In this document: positions 1 through 8,396 of the stretch, piece after piece
How the letters are laid out: each line of letters opens with the position of its first letter
Numbering within the stretch: the first letter of the stretch is position 1
Assembly: GCA_910587835.1 (NCBI GenBank)
Contig: CAJUNQ010000109.1
Location: 1-64,000 of the forward strand
Origin: an uncultured Oscillospiraceae bacterium
GTDB taxonomy: Bacteria; Bacillota; Clostridia; Oscillospirales; Acutalibacteraceae
Direction: 5' to 3'
DNA: 64,000 nucleotides
The notes under the pieces: model-generated
The model's input: the letters and a program-made list of their open reading frames with translations, nothing else
What the model was told of the DNA's origin: nothing
The model's database searches: none
Position numbers and translations under genes: made by a program

Positions 1-216
1 CCTGTACCACCCAAAAGGCGGATACCGGTGTCCCCAAAGAAGGACAGAGCGGCTTATAAGGGGGCGACCTATCAGCATCGTGGTAGGGCTCCGCTGACCT
101 GTACCACCCAAAAGGCGGATACCGGTGTCCCCAAAGACAGAGCGGCTTATAAGGGGGCGACCTATCAGCATCGTGGTAGGGCTCCATTGACCTGCACCGC
201 CCAAAAGGCGGATTAA
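1..216. repeat. Dispersed repeat array A (about two copies plus a partial)
   Basis: Two long near-identical units with a period of about 94 bp, plus a partial copy. The core contains CCTATCAGCATCGTGGTAGG and, further on, an ACCCAAAAGGCGGAT-like end. It is the reverse complement of the units at 2809-3080 and 47066-47386. All frames look like low-quality translations, so the short open frame here is not treated as a gene. The array runs off the left edge and lies directly upstream of flgL, probably inside or at the head of its operon. Confidence 0.85.
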
Positions 217-236
217 AAAAAGAAAGAAGTGAGACG

Positions 237-1376
237 ATGGTTCGGAGAATTACTACGAATGGCATGATGATGAGCTATAAGTCTAATTTGATGCGCTCAT
301 ATAACAATTTGGCTGGGGTTACCGAAAAGGTGATTACCCACCGGCAGTTTAACTCTTATGCGGAGAACCCTTCTAAGGCCAGCCAGGCTTTTCAGCTGCG
401 CCGCACCCGCTGGAATGTGGAAAACCAGCTCTCCAATAACAAGCAGGTCCGGCATAAGTTTCAGCAGGCCTGGGACTGCATGGACGACACCTATCAGGAT
501 TTGGGCACCAAGCTGGTGAAGTATTCCTCTTTGCGGGCGGAGAACGACGCGGACGCTGGCGGCCGCCAGGCTTTGGGCGAGGTCATCAAGGGCGCGGCGG
601 ACTCGGTGATGCAGACCATGAACGCCAAGTATGGCGAGAATTTTATCTTCTCTGGCGCCGACGGCCAGACAGTGCCCTTCAGCTGGGGGGCGGACGGTAA
701 GCTGCTGTACCGGGGGATGCCGGTGGATGTGGATACACCGACTGCGGATGAGCTGGCGGCTGGCGGCTGGGAGGGCAAGTATGCTGACTATGCCAAGCTG
801 TATGGCACCGTGCAGAACGAGCACACCTATGTGGACCTGGGCATGGGTATGCAGGAAGACAAGGACGGCAACCTGATTGATTCCAGCGCCTTTGACACGG
901 CCCTGAGCGGCATTGGGACCATTGGCTATGGCACCTCTACTGTCACCGTAAAGGATGCAGATGGCAATGATGTGGATGTGAAGGATGTGCCGAACAATAT
1001 TATTTCCATTATCCGGGAGTACGGTGAGATTCTGGCTCAGTGCAGCCCGGAGGATGGTTCTTACCCTGTCGACGCCCAGAAATGGCCGCAGGGCTCTGAG
1101 ACCCGCTGCGACGCTTTGGAAAAGCAGCTGGAGACCAAGCTCAATGAGCTGCATGCTACCTGGATGTCCCACGACACCAAGGCCACCTTTCTCAAGACCA
1201 ACGAGGACCGGCTGGAGTCCATGGACGACACCCTGAATGAGCAGATTACCACCATTGAGGACATTGACCCGGCCGAGGCGATTACGGCGCTGATGTGGGC
1301 GCAGTATTCTTACAACGCGGCGCTGCGCATTGGCACCAGCATTCTGTCCCAGTCGCTGATTGACTACATGAGCTGA
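237..1376 (+). CDS. flgL: Flagellar hook-associated protein 3 (hook-filament junction)
   Basis: FlgL joins the hook, via FlgK, to the flagellin filament outside the cell and is secreted by the flagellar type III system. The 379-residue protein has the flagellin-like N-terminus (RITTNGMMMSYKSNL, with helical heptads to about residue 130) and a C-terminal helix ending QYSYNAALRIGTSILSQSLIDYM, which together form the D0/D1 coiled coil. The middle of about 180 residues is the variable domain. ATG follows a purine-rich AAGAAAGAAGTGAG stretch. Its neighbours (yviE, fliW, csrA) match the Bacillus flgK-flgL-yviE-fliW-csrA order; flgK would lie left of the window. Confidence 0.93.
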   Translation: MVRRITTNGMMMSYKSNLMRSYNNLAGVTEKVITHRQFNSYAENPSKASQAFQLRRTRWNVENQLSNNKQVRHKFQQAWDCMDDTYQDLGTKLVKYSSLRAENDADAGGRQALGEVIKGAADSVMQTMNAKYGENFIFSGADGQTVPFSWGADGKLLYRGMPVDVDTPTADELAAGGWEGKYADYAKLYGTVQNEHTYVDLGMGMQEDKDGNLIDSSAFDTALSGIGTIGYGTSTVTVKDADGNDVDVKDVPNNIISIIREYGEILAQCSPEDGSYPVDAQKWPQGSETRCDALEKQLETKLNELHATWMSHDTKATFLKTNEDRLESMDDTLNEQITTIEDIDPAEAITALMWAQYSYNAALRIGTSILSQSLIDYMS

Positions 1377-1422
1377 TATCTTTTGCCAGACAGGCTATTT
1401 TTACCGAAAGAGGGGATTGTGT

Positions 1423-2040
1423 GTGGGTCCGTTGATTGAAATTACCAGTGTACCGATTGAAATTGAAATGAAGACCACCAGTGCGCAGATGATCTACTCC
1501 CGGGGGACTGTGGAGATGGAGGTCAGCCGGGACAAGGGCGGGCTGAACATCAGAAGCCGGCCCATCAAGCTGAATGTGGACTCCTTCCAGGCCCAGAGCT
1601 CGGTGCGGCCCACGGCGGTGCAGAGCATCCAGCAGTCGGCCCAGAGAGGGGAGCAGGCGGCCTATCAGGCCACGGCCACTTATGCCAAGCGGGGCCAGCT
1701 GGTGATGGACGCCCAGTTGGGCCAGGAGCTGATCACCCAGTTTGCCCAGGAGACCCAAGAGGCGCAGATGGGGCGCAGCCTGGAGGACTTTGGGCTGGGA
1801 TTTCTGCCTGAGGGCGGCATCAATCTGGACTGGGAGCCCGGCCAGATGCAGATCCGCTATGAGATGGATAAGCTGAATTTTAACTGGAAGACCGGCGGCC
1901 AGGGCTTTAAGTTTGTGCCTGGCGACATTGAGTTCACCATGACCCAGCGCCCCGAGGTGATCATCAAGTATGTGGGCGGCGCGGTGTATGTTCCGCCCTC
2001 GGCCGACCCGGACTATCAGCCGGTGGACGTGCGGGCATAA
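1423..2040 (+). CDS. yviE: YviE/DUF6470-type flagellar locus protein
   Basis: A protein of about 205 residues of the family found between flgL and fliW in Firmicutes; its molecular role is not established. It starts with a beta-rich segment (PLIEITSVPIEIEM), then an alanine/glutamine-rich helical middle (SIQQSAQRGEQAAYQATATYA) and a C-terminal beta-rich part ending in VPPSADPDYQPVDVRA. There is no signal peptide or membrane segment. GTG at 1423 is preferred because AAAGAGGGG lies seven bases upstream; TTG at 1417 or 1432 is possible. Naming rests on position and general similarity from memory. Confidence 0.75.
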   Translation: MGPLIEITSVPIEIEMKTTSAQMIYSRGTVEMEVSRDKGGLNIRSRPIKLNVDSFQAQSSVRPTAVQSIQQSAQRGEQAAYQATATYAKRGQLVMDAQLGQELITQFAQETQEAQMGRSLEDFGLGFLPEGGINLDWEPGQMQIRYEMDKLNFNWKTGGQGFKFVPGDIEFTMTQRPEVIIKYVGGAVYVPPSADPDYQPVDVRA

Positions 2041-2058
2041 TTCTCAGGAGGTAGCGGA

Positions 2059-2502
2059 TTGAAGCTGTCTACAAAATATTTTGGTGAGATTGACTGCCAG
2101 GAGGAGGACATTCTGTGCTTTCCCAAGGGGCTGTTTGCCTTTGAGGAGGAGACGGAGTTCCTATTGCTGCCCTTTTCTGGCAGCGACGGCACACTGTTGT
2201 GTCTGCAAAGCCGGCAGACGCCGCAGCTAGCCTTTGTGGCCATGAATCCTTTTTCTCTGGACGGCAGCTACACCCCTGTTTTGCAGCCGGAGGAGTTGCA
2301 GGAGCTGGGGGTGAGCGACAGCACGGAGCTGTGCTATTATGTGCTGTGTGTGGTGAAGAATCCGGTTTCCAGCAGCACGGTGAACCTGCAGTGCCCGGTG
2401 GTGGTGAACGACAGAACACGGCAGTGTATGCAGGTGATTTTGGAGGGAGACCAGTATGGAATGCGGCATCCCCTGTCGGAATTCCAGACCGAGGAGGGCT
2501 GA
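2059..2502 (+). CDS. fliW: Flagellar assembly factor FliW
   Basis: FliW binds flagellin in the cytoplasm and antagonises CsrA, coupling flagellin translation to secretion. The 147-residue protein is of usual length and opens with the typical beta strand and turn (STKYFGEIDCQEEDILCFPKGLFAFEEETEFLLLPF) followed by the conserved region around PQLAFVAMNPF. The start is TTG with AGGAGGT six bases upstream. csrA follows three bases after the stop, so the two antagonists are probably made from one message. Confidence 0.93.
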   Translation: MKLSTKYFGEIDCQEEDILCFPKGLFAFEEETEFLLLPFSGSDGTLLCLQSRQTPQLAFVAMNPFSLDGSYTPVLQPEELQELGVSDSTELCYYVLCVVKNPVSSSTVNLQCPVVVNDRTRQCMQVILEGDQYGMRHPLSEFQTEEG

Positions 2503-2505
2503 GCG

Positions 2506-2772
2506 ATGTTGATCCTTCGCCGGAAAACCGGAGAGTCCTTTTTGATTGGGGACGATGTGCGGGTGACGATTGTTGCCACCAAGGACAAAGAGGTGCAGAT
2601 TGCCATTGACGCCCCGAAAGAGGTGTCTGTGCTGCGCTGCGAGCTGGCCTCTGCCATGAACACCAACCGGGAAGCCGCCCAGGAGCAGAGTTTGCCCCAG
2701 GAGCTGCTGGACGCATTTGCCATGCTGTCCCACCAGCCGCCGGAGGGTGCGCCCGGAAAACCAGAAAAATAA
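2506..2772 (+). CDS. csrA: Carbon storage regulator CsrA (RNA-binding translational regulator)
   Basis: CsrA is a dimeric RNA-binding protein that blocks ribosome binding sites, classically the flagellin message in Firmicutes. The N-terminal half (MLILRRKTGESFLIGDD, then VQIAIDAPKEVSVLR) carries the canonical five-strand fold and the RNA-contacting arginine near residue 44. At 88 residues it is slightly long, with a glutamine/proline-rich tail. It is the last gene of the flgL operon; a strong terminator follows directly. Confidence 0.95.
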   Translation: MLILRRKTGESFLIGDDVRVTIVATKDKEVQIAIDAPKEVSVLRCELASAMNTNREAAQEQSLPQELLDAFAMLSHQPPEGAPGKPEK

Positions 2773-2778
2773 AAAAGC

Positions 2779-2808
2779 CGCGGAGCTTAAATGCTCCGCG
2801 TTTTTTTT
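2779..2808 (+). terminator. Rho-independent terminator after csrA
   Basis: Perfect 8-bp stem CGCGGAGC / GCTCCGCG (2779-2786 with 2793-2800), a short A/T loop and a run of eight T. Confidence 0.93.
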
Positions 2809-3080
2809 AATCCGCCTTTTTGGCGGAGCAGGGAGTAAAGCCCTACCACGATGCTGCTAGGTTTTTTAATCTGCCTTTTTGGTGGAGCAGGGCGCAAGGC
2901 CCTACCACGATGTTTTTTTAATCCGCTTTTTTGGTGGAGCAGGGCGCAAGGCCCTACCACGATGTTTTTTTAATCCGCCTTTTTGGTAGAGCAGGGCGCA
3001 AGGCCCTACCACGATGTTTTTTTAATCCGCCTTTTTGGTGGAGCAGGGCGCAAGGCCCTACCACGATGCTGATAGGCCGG
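2809..3080. repeat. Dispersed repeat array B (five copies)
   Basis: Units begin at 2809, 2868, 2920, 2972 and 3024 (periods 59, 52, 52, 52). Each reads AATCCGCCTTTTTGG, a GAGCAGGG core, then AAGGCCCTACCACGATG. Two small inverted repeats recur per unit: CCGCC/GGCGG (clear in the first copy) and AGGGC/GCCCT. The family also occurs at 1-216 (opposite orientation) and 47066-47386. From 3081 to 3327 no convincing gene, RNA or hairpin was seen. Confidence 0.9.
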
Positions 3081-3327
3081 CTGCTTTTAGGTGTTGATGT
3101 GGATGGCTGGGTTACAGAATGACTGGGCTGTGGGTGAAATGGGGGAATGCGTTTTGCTGGTTGGCACAGCTGGGAGGGATTCTGTGGATGGCGGTGTACG
3201 GGCAAAGCTTTGCCAATGGGAAGCGATGCCTATAGCGGTCAAGGGGCAGGGATGCGAACTGCGGCCATGGGCCTGACTGTGGGTTGTCTGGGGCAGCTGA
3301 GCGCATGGGGAAGGGGCCTGCTGGCGG

Positions 3328-4101
3328 TCAGTCGTGGCGGGGGGCGCCCAGGCGGAGCTCGCTGTTTTCGCCGGAGTTGTGCCGGGGGTGCTCCGATACC
3401 TTCTGGCAGGCCCACATCAGCTGCGCGATGACAGCGGCGCTGTAGCGGCCCTCGTAAATGGTGAGCATGGGGACCTCCTGGGTGTCGGGCACCACAATGT
3501 ATTTAGCGGGCAGGCTGGTCAGGGTGAGAGCGATTACATCGATGCGGCAGCGTTCGCAGGTGCACATATGGAAGCGCTTCATATAGCTGTCTACTTTGTC
3601 CTCCACCAGGGCCTGCATCACGTTCAGATAGGCGATGCCGCTTTTGGGCGTCTCAGGGGCTGGTTCCGGCTGGGGCGCGGGCTGAGGGGCAGGAGCCGGT
3701 TCCGGTTGAGGCGCGGGCTGAGGAGCGGGAGCTGGTTCCGGCTGGGGCTCGGGCTGAGGAGCGGGAGCTGGTTCCGGCTGGGGCTCGGGCTGAGGAGCGG
3801 GAGCTGGTTCCGGCTGGGGCTCCGGCTGAGGTTCGGGTTGAGGAGCGGGGGCTGGCTCCGGCTCGGGCTGAAGCACAGGCTCCTCGGATAGCTCGGCAAG
3901 CAGGTCCTCCTCCAGGGCGCTGCGGATGGACTCGGCCACCTCGGCGCTGTTGTCGGGAGGGGGAGTGGGCTGGCTGGGGTGTCTGGGGGGGCTGGCGGGC
4001 TCAGCCGCAGCCTCGCCGGGCTCGGTAAGCAGGTTGAGCACATGGGCGGTCTTGTTGGACTTGGAGGACTTGTTGTTGGATTTGTTGGTTTTGTTTGCCA
4101 T
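3328..4101 (-). CDS. ComFB-domain protein with proline-rich repeat linker
   Basis: A 257-residue protein. Residues 1-30 are Lys/Asn/Ser-rich, followed by an acidic helix (EVAESIRSALEEDLLAEL). A roughly 80-residue P-E-P-A-Q tandem repeat comes next, then a C-terminal domain of about 100 residues with a CTCERC cysteine pair and DVIALTLTSLPAKYIV, the signature of the late competence protein ComFB family. From memory, ComFB-domain proteins have recently been reported as cyclic-dinucleotide receptors; nothing here proves ligand binding. It lies 80 bp downstream of the ParA-type ATPase on the same strand, so the two are probably co-transcribed. Linker length may vary because the DNA repeats are near-identical. 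Confidence 0.8.
   Translation of the reverse strand: MANKTNKSNNKSSKSNKTAHVLNLLTEPGEAAAEPASPPRHPSQPTPPPDNSAEVAESIRSALEEDLLAELSEEPVLQPEPEPAPAPQPEPQPEPQPEPAPAPQPEPQPEPAPAPQPEPQPEPAPAPQPAPQPEPAPAPQPAPQPEPAPETPKSGIAYLNVMQALVEDKVDSYMKRFHMCTCERCRIDVIALTLTSLPAKYIVVPDTQEVPMLTIYEGRYSAAVIAQLMWACQKVSEHPRHNSGENSELRLGAPRHD
3657..3865. repeat. 36-bp minisatellite encoding the PEP/APAP linker
   Basis: Within the ComFB-domain gene, a unit of 36 bp (GCTGAGGAGCGGGAGCTGGT followed by TCCGGCTGGGGCTCGG) repeats in near-identical tandem copies with degenerate flanking copies. Each encodes 12 residues of the P-E-P-Q-A pattern on the minus strand. In-frame copy-number change would lengthen or shorten the linker only. 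Confidence 0.85.
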
Positions 4102-4181
4102 AATTTTCTTCCTTTCTTCCTTTCTTCCAAAGTAGGGCGATCAGCGTCAACAATGACGGAAAATATTCAGAGAGCAGTTGG

Positions 4182-4940
4182 CTACCGCTCGTTCAGCAGC
4201 TCGTCCAGCAGGGCCTGAAAGTCCAGGGACGGGTTGGAGTGGGGGGCGTAGGAGAGCACGCTCTCGCCGTGGGCAGGGGCCTCGGCCACCACCACGCTGC
4301 TGCGGATTTTGGTGTCCAGCACCTGGGTGTCCAGCTTGCGGGCAATTTCGCTGGAAAGCTCCAGCACCTCACGGTTGAGGGTGAGGCGGCCGTTGAACTT
4401 GTTGAGCAGAATGCCCAGCACCCGCAGGTCGGGGTTGTAGTATTTGCGCACCGTGTTAATGGTGTCCCGGATTTGGGAGATGCCCAGCAGGCTGAGAATC
4501 TCCGGGGCCATGGGGATGATGAGGGCGCCGGAGGCCACATAGGCATTGATGGTGAGCACATTGAGAGCGGGAGGCGTGTCGATGATGATATAGTCGTAAT
4601 TCTCCTCGATCTTTGAGAGCTCGTTGCGCAGCAGATACTCCCGGCCGGGGGTGTTGAATTCCAGCTCGGCCGTGGAGAGCAGAATGTTGGAGGGCAGAAT
4701 GTCTCCCAGGTCGGTGGAGACAATAACATCCTCTACAGCCGCGGCGCCCTTGAGCACCTCGTAGACGGTCTCGCTGTTCTCAATATCCAGGCCGGCGGAA
4801 AAGCCCAGGCTGCCCTGGGGGTCCAGGTCCACGCCCAGAACCTTTAGGCCCCGCAGATGCAGGGCGTTGATGAGGGAAAGGGAGGTGGTGGTTTTACCCA
4901 CGCCGCCCTTTTGGTTGGTGACTGCAATGATTTTCTCCAT
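4182..4940 (-). CDS. ParA/Soj-family ATPase
   Basis: A 253-residue deviant Walker ATPase that would cycle between ATP-bound, nucleoid- or surface-bound dimers and monomers to position cargo. Motifs seen: KGGVGKTTTSLSL (deviant Walker A, residues about 9-21), DLDPQGSLG (switch I) and YIIIDTPPALN (Walker B). ATG at 4940 is chosen over the longer frame because AGGAGAGG lies eight bases upstream. There is no parB gene beside it; the downstream partner is the ComFB-domain gene. It could be a flagellum or chemoreceptor positioning factor (FlhG/ParC-like) rather than the chromosomal Soj; it lacks an obvious FlhG-type C-terminal membrane helix. Confidence 0.9.
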   Translation of the reverse strand: MEKIIAVTNQKGGVGKTTTSLSLINALHLRGLKVLGVDLDPQGSLGFSAGLDIENSETVYEVLKGAAAVEDVIVSTDLGDILPSNILLSTAELEFNTPGREYLLRNELSKIEENYDYIIIDTPPALNVLTINAYVASGALIIPMAPEILSLLGISQIRDTINTVRKYYNPDLRVLGILLNKFNGRLTLNREVLELSSEIARKLDTQVLDTKIRSSVVVAEAPAHGESVLSYAPHSNPSLDFQALLDELLNER

Positions 4941-5160
4941 ACGAACACCTCTCCTGACTGGGAACCAGCGCAAAAAAAGCTGCGCGGGTCCTCAAAAATT
5001 TCGCGGAAAGCTCTTATCTTTCCATTTGTAGTGTCGATATATTTAAGGAAAGAGATAATTGCCACAACCGTATTTTCAAAAAGCCTCCGGCTGAAAACGG
5101 CTGAAACAGTTGAATCAAGACCTATTATCTATATGTTAACACAAAAAAGGAGTGAATGCA

Positions 5161-7950
5161 ATGGCTTCTATCACAAGTTTGATGAACAGCTCGAGCAGCA
5201 CCAGCAGTTTGTATGGCAACCGCAACGTAATCAGCGGTCTGGCCAGCGGTATGGATACCGAGGCGATGATCGAAAACAGTGTGGCTGGCTACAAGCAGAA
5301 GATCACGGGCCTGCAGCAGAAGATGACCAAGCTGCAGTGGAAGCAGGACGCCTACCGCAGCCTGATTACCCAGATGAACAACATGCTCAACAAGTACATG
5401 TCTTACACCAGCAGCACCAACCTGTTCAGCTCCTCCTTCTTCAGCAAGGCGGTGAACGCGGTGGCCGGCGGCGCCAATGCCAGCAAGGTGGCGGTTACCG
5501 GCAAGGGCAGCAGCAATGTGCAGATTGACAGCATCAAGCAGCTGGCCCAGGCGGCGAGCTACTCGGTGAATGTGGAGCACCTGGTGAGCAAGGGCTCGCA
5601 GACCAGCGAGATTAAGTGGAAGGATCCCATTGAGACCAGCAGCGTCAGCGGCTCGATCACCTTCCAGCTGGGCGGCGCGGCGGATTCCAGCAAGGGCACC
5701 CGCTTTACCCTGCGCTTTGAGGAGGACGAGGTCTACAAGACCACTGACGAGCTGGTAGACGCGGTCAACAAGAAGCTGGAGAACCTGCAGGTCAACGGCA
5801 AGTCTGCCCTGAGCAACGTCAAGGCCATTAACGATGGCGACAAGCTGACTTTTGTTAAAGTTACTGGCGACCACCTGGAAATTGCCGGTGTGGGCGGCGA
5901 CATGACCAAGCTTTTTGAAAAGGACGAGGAGAGCGGCAAGTATAGCATGACCTCCAACGCGATTGGCACCGGCAAGGACCAGGTGGCCCTTTTCGATTCG
6001 GTCAAGCGGACGGACTACCTGAAGGAGCAGAGCATCAACGTCACTCTGGACGGCAAGACCAAGACCATTAAGCTGGCGGACATTGTGGACACAGATGAGT
6101 TCAGATATAAAGCCGGGGCATATAACGAAAAAGCCAGCGAGGCGTTGGCCGATATGCTTCAGCAGAGGCTGGATAAGGAGTTTGGCGCGGGCAAGATTAC
6201 TGTGGGCGAGGACGGCGGCGCCTTGCAGTTCAGCGCCAAATCGGGCTCTACCCTTAAGGTGGGCGGCGACGACAAGGTAAACGAAGCCCTGGGTCTGGGC
6301 CAGGGGGGCTACAGCAACACGGTGCAGACCAGCTGGACCCTGGACCGGGTGCTGGACGACAATATGTTCCATGCGAAGCAGGCTGTGGACGAGGACGGCA
6401 ATGTGATTGCCGGCAAGTGGATTGACGCCAACGGCAAGGAGACCGATGACGTCAACGAGGCCGCCCAGGTGGCCACCTTGAAGATTAACGGCGTGGACAT
6501 TGAGCTGAACAAGAACGACACCATCCAGAACATGATGGATAAGATCGGCTCCTCGGACGCTGGGGTGGAGGTAAAGTATTCCAGCCTGACCGGCGAGTTC
6601 GCTTTCACGGCCAAGGAGACGGGCGTGGATTCCAGAATTGAGATTGAGGGCGATGTGGGCAAGGTCTTGTTTGGCGGCGACCCCAGCAAGAAGGTCAGCT
6701 CAAACTTCAATGAGGCGTATGGTTTGGGATTGAATCCTGGCGAAAGCAAAGAAGTCTCTTTCGAGGTAGATGGGCTTGGGGCAGTATATAGCTTTACCGT
6801 AAATGAAGGCGACACCATGGAGGATGTGGCAGAAAAATTATCAAGTCTGCTGGAAACCAATCATGGTAAGACTGCCTCTGTCAACCAGTATACGGGGCAG
6901 CTGGAAATTACTGACATTGAAACCGGTGCGCTGGTAGATTTGAAGGTAGGCGAGATGGTGCCGGATCCGGATAGGCCTAATCCGTCTGGCGGTTATTATG
7001 TTAAGTTTGAAGAAAAGTATGACGCCCCAGAAAATTCCTCAGTTCAATACACCCGGGGCCAGGATGCTATTTTTGACGTGACTGTCAATGGCAAGCAGAT
7101 GCAGCTCACCCGCTCCTCTAACAATGTGGACCTGGATGGGTATAATGTCACCCTGAAGGAGACCTTTGGCTACAAGGCCGACGGCACGCAGGACACCTCG
7201 GCTGACCCCATCACCTTTAAGACCAACACGGACAGCGACAAGATTGTGGATGCCGTCAAGGACTTTGTGAAGGACTATAACGAGCTGGTCACGGCCTTGC
7301 GGGGCGCTTACACCACCGAGCCCCTGAAGAACTCGCAGAAGGAGGAGTATCAGCCCCTGACTGACGAGGACCAGGCCAAGATGAGCGAGACGGCTATCAA
7401 GAACTATGAGGAGAAAGCCAAGACCGGCCTGCTCTACGCGGACACGGACCTGGCTAATCTGTACAGCAAGCTGACCAGCGCGGTGCAGGGAAGCGGCGGG
7501 CTGAGCTCGACCTTGCGCAGCATTGGCCTGGACGTGAGCTACTCCAACAACCTGACCACCCTGAGTCTGGACGAGGATAAGCTGCGCGCCGCCCTGGAGA
7601 GCGACCCGGATAAGGTGAAGGACGCCTTTACCCAGACCACCTCTAACGGGGCCAGCACCAACGGCATTATGGCCAATCTGCGCAGCACCTTGCAGTCTTA
7701 TGCCAGCACCTCCATTGGCAGCCCGGGCATTCTGGTAAACAAGGCGGGCTCCACGCTGTCCTCCTACTCGCTGAACAACAACGAGCTCAACGACCAGATT
7801 AACGCCATACAGGAGGAAATTGAGAAGTGGCAGAGCCGCATGAGCGACCGGGTGGACTATTACACCAACCAGTTCACTCAGCTGGAAATGCTCATTAACC
7901 AGATGAACTCTCAGAGCTCGATGCTGGCCGGGCTTTCCGGCGGAATGTAA
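5161..7950 (+). CDS. fliD: Flagellar filament cap protein FliD (large)
   Basis: FliD forms the cap at the filament tip and guides flagellin polymerisation. The 929-residue protein has the FliD N-terminus (NVISGLASGMDTEAMIENSVAGYKQKI) with coiled coil, and the C-terminal D0/D1 region from about residue 690 (KIVDAVKDFVKDYNELVTALRGAYTTEPLKN, then LSSTLRSIGLDVSY and a helix ending MNSQSSMLAGLSGGM). It is much longer than the usual 450-700 residues because of enlarged beta-rich surface domains (about 150-690). ATG at 5161 has GGAG eight bases upstream and is preferred to GTG at 5152. First gene of the fliD-fliS-chaperone operon. Confidence 0.93.
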   Translation: MASITSLMNSSSSTSSLYGNRNVISGLASGMDTEAMIENSVAGYKQKITGLQQKMTKLQWKQDAYRSLITQMNNMLNKYMSYTSSTNLFSSSFFSKAVNAVAGGANASKVAVTGKGSSNVQIDSIKQLAQAASYSVNVEHLVSKGSQTSEIKWKDPIETSSVSGSITFQLGGAADSSKGTRFTLRFEEDEVYKTTDELVDAVNKKLENLQVNGKSALSNVKAINDGDKLTFVKVTGDHLEIAGVGGDMTKLFEKDEESGKYSMTSNAIGTGKDQVALFDSVKRTDYLKEQSINVTLDGKTKTIKLADIVDTDEFRYKAGAYNEKASEALADMLQQRLDKEFGAGKITVGEDGGALQFSAKSGSTLKVGGDDKVNEALGLGQGGYSNTVQTSWTLDRVLDDNMFHAKQAVDEDGNVIAGKWIDANGKETDDVNEAAQVATLKINGVDIELNKNDTIQNMMDKIGSSDAGVEVKYSSLTGEFAFTAKETGVDSRIEIEGDVGKVLFGGDPSKKVSSNFNEAYGLGLNPGESKEVSFEVDGLGAVYSFTVNEGDTMEDVAEKLSSLLETNHGKTASVNQYTGQLEITDIETGALVDLKVGEMVPDPDRPNPSGGYYVKFEEKYDAPENSSVQYTRGQDAIFDVTVNGKQMQLTRSSNNVDLDGYNVTLKETFGYKADGTQDTSADPITFKTNTDSDKIVDAVKDFVKDYNELVTALRGAYTTEPLKNSQKEEYQPLTDEDQAKMSETAIKNYEEKAKTGLLYADTDLANLYSKLTSAVQGSGGLSSTLRSIGLDVSYSNNLTTLSLDEDKLRAALESDPDKVKDAFTQTTSNGASTNGIMANLRSTLQSYASTSIGSPGILVNKAGSTLSSYSLNNNELNDQINAIQEEIEKWQSRMSDRVDYYTNQFTQLEMLINQMNSQSSMLAGLSGGM

Positions 7951-7981
7951 GTAACCGGCAGGGACCGGGAAAGAGGTAGTT

Positions 7982-8386
7982 ATGGAAAACAATCCCATCC
8001 AGCACTACAAGGAGCAGTCGGTGAACACCATGACGCCCAACGAGTTGCTCCTGCTGCTGTATGACGAATTGGTCAAAGATCTGCTTCGGTGCGGCCTGGC
8101 GCTGGAAAAGCAGGAATATGAGCTGATGGAGGCCGCAGCGGACAAGAGCATTGATATTATCCGCTATCTGGACGACACTCTGGACGACCAGTATCCCATC
8201 AGCCGGGAGCTGCACAGGCTGTATGAGTATTTCACTTATCAGCTCACCAGGGTGAAGATTGGCCGGAACAAGCAGGTGCTTGACCAGGTGCGGCCCATGA
8301 TTATGGACCTGCGGGACACCTTCCGCCAGGCGGATAAGAATGTGGCGGAGGAGGCCGAGGGCAGGCAGGCCGCCGAGCCGAAATAG
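7982..8386 (+). CDS. fliS: Flagellin export chaperone FliS
   Basis: FliS binds the C-terminus of newly made flagellin, prevents early polymerisation and delivers it to FlhA. The 134-residue all-helical protein has the family hallmark near the N-terminus (IQHYKEQSVNTMTPNELLLLLYDELVKDL) followed by four amphipathic helices. An alanine-rich charged tail extends about ten residues past the usual end. It lies 31 bp after fliD, with GAAAGAGG upstream of the ATG. Confidence 0.95.
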   Translation: MENNPIQHYKEQSVNTMTPNELLLLLYDELVKDLLRCGLALEKQEYELMEAAADKSIDIIRYLDDTLDDQYPISRELHRLYEYFTYQLTRVKIGRNKQVLDQVRPMIMDLRDTFRQADKNVAEEAEGRQAAEPK

Positions 8387-8396
8387 GGGGTGCCGG

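Noticed and set aside
297..1172. Long open frames on the strand opposite flgL and many other genes (for example opposite fliD, fliF, fliI, flhA, glgX)
   Set aside because: They are shadows caused by GC-rich third positions; their translations are low-complexity His/Leu/Gly/Arg-rich and match no family, while the sense frames encode recognised proteins.
2931..3431. Short open frames in and after repeat array B
   Set aside because: They read through repeats or lie in DNA without coding character, ribosome sites or recognisable domains.
4182..4940. Identification of the minus-strand ATPase as the chromosomal Soj/ParA of a parAB locus
   Set aside because: No parB, parS-like sites or origin-region genes adjoin it; it sits in a flagellar locus beside a ComFB-domain gene.
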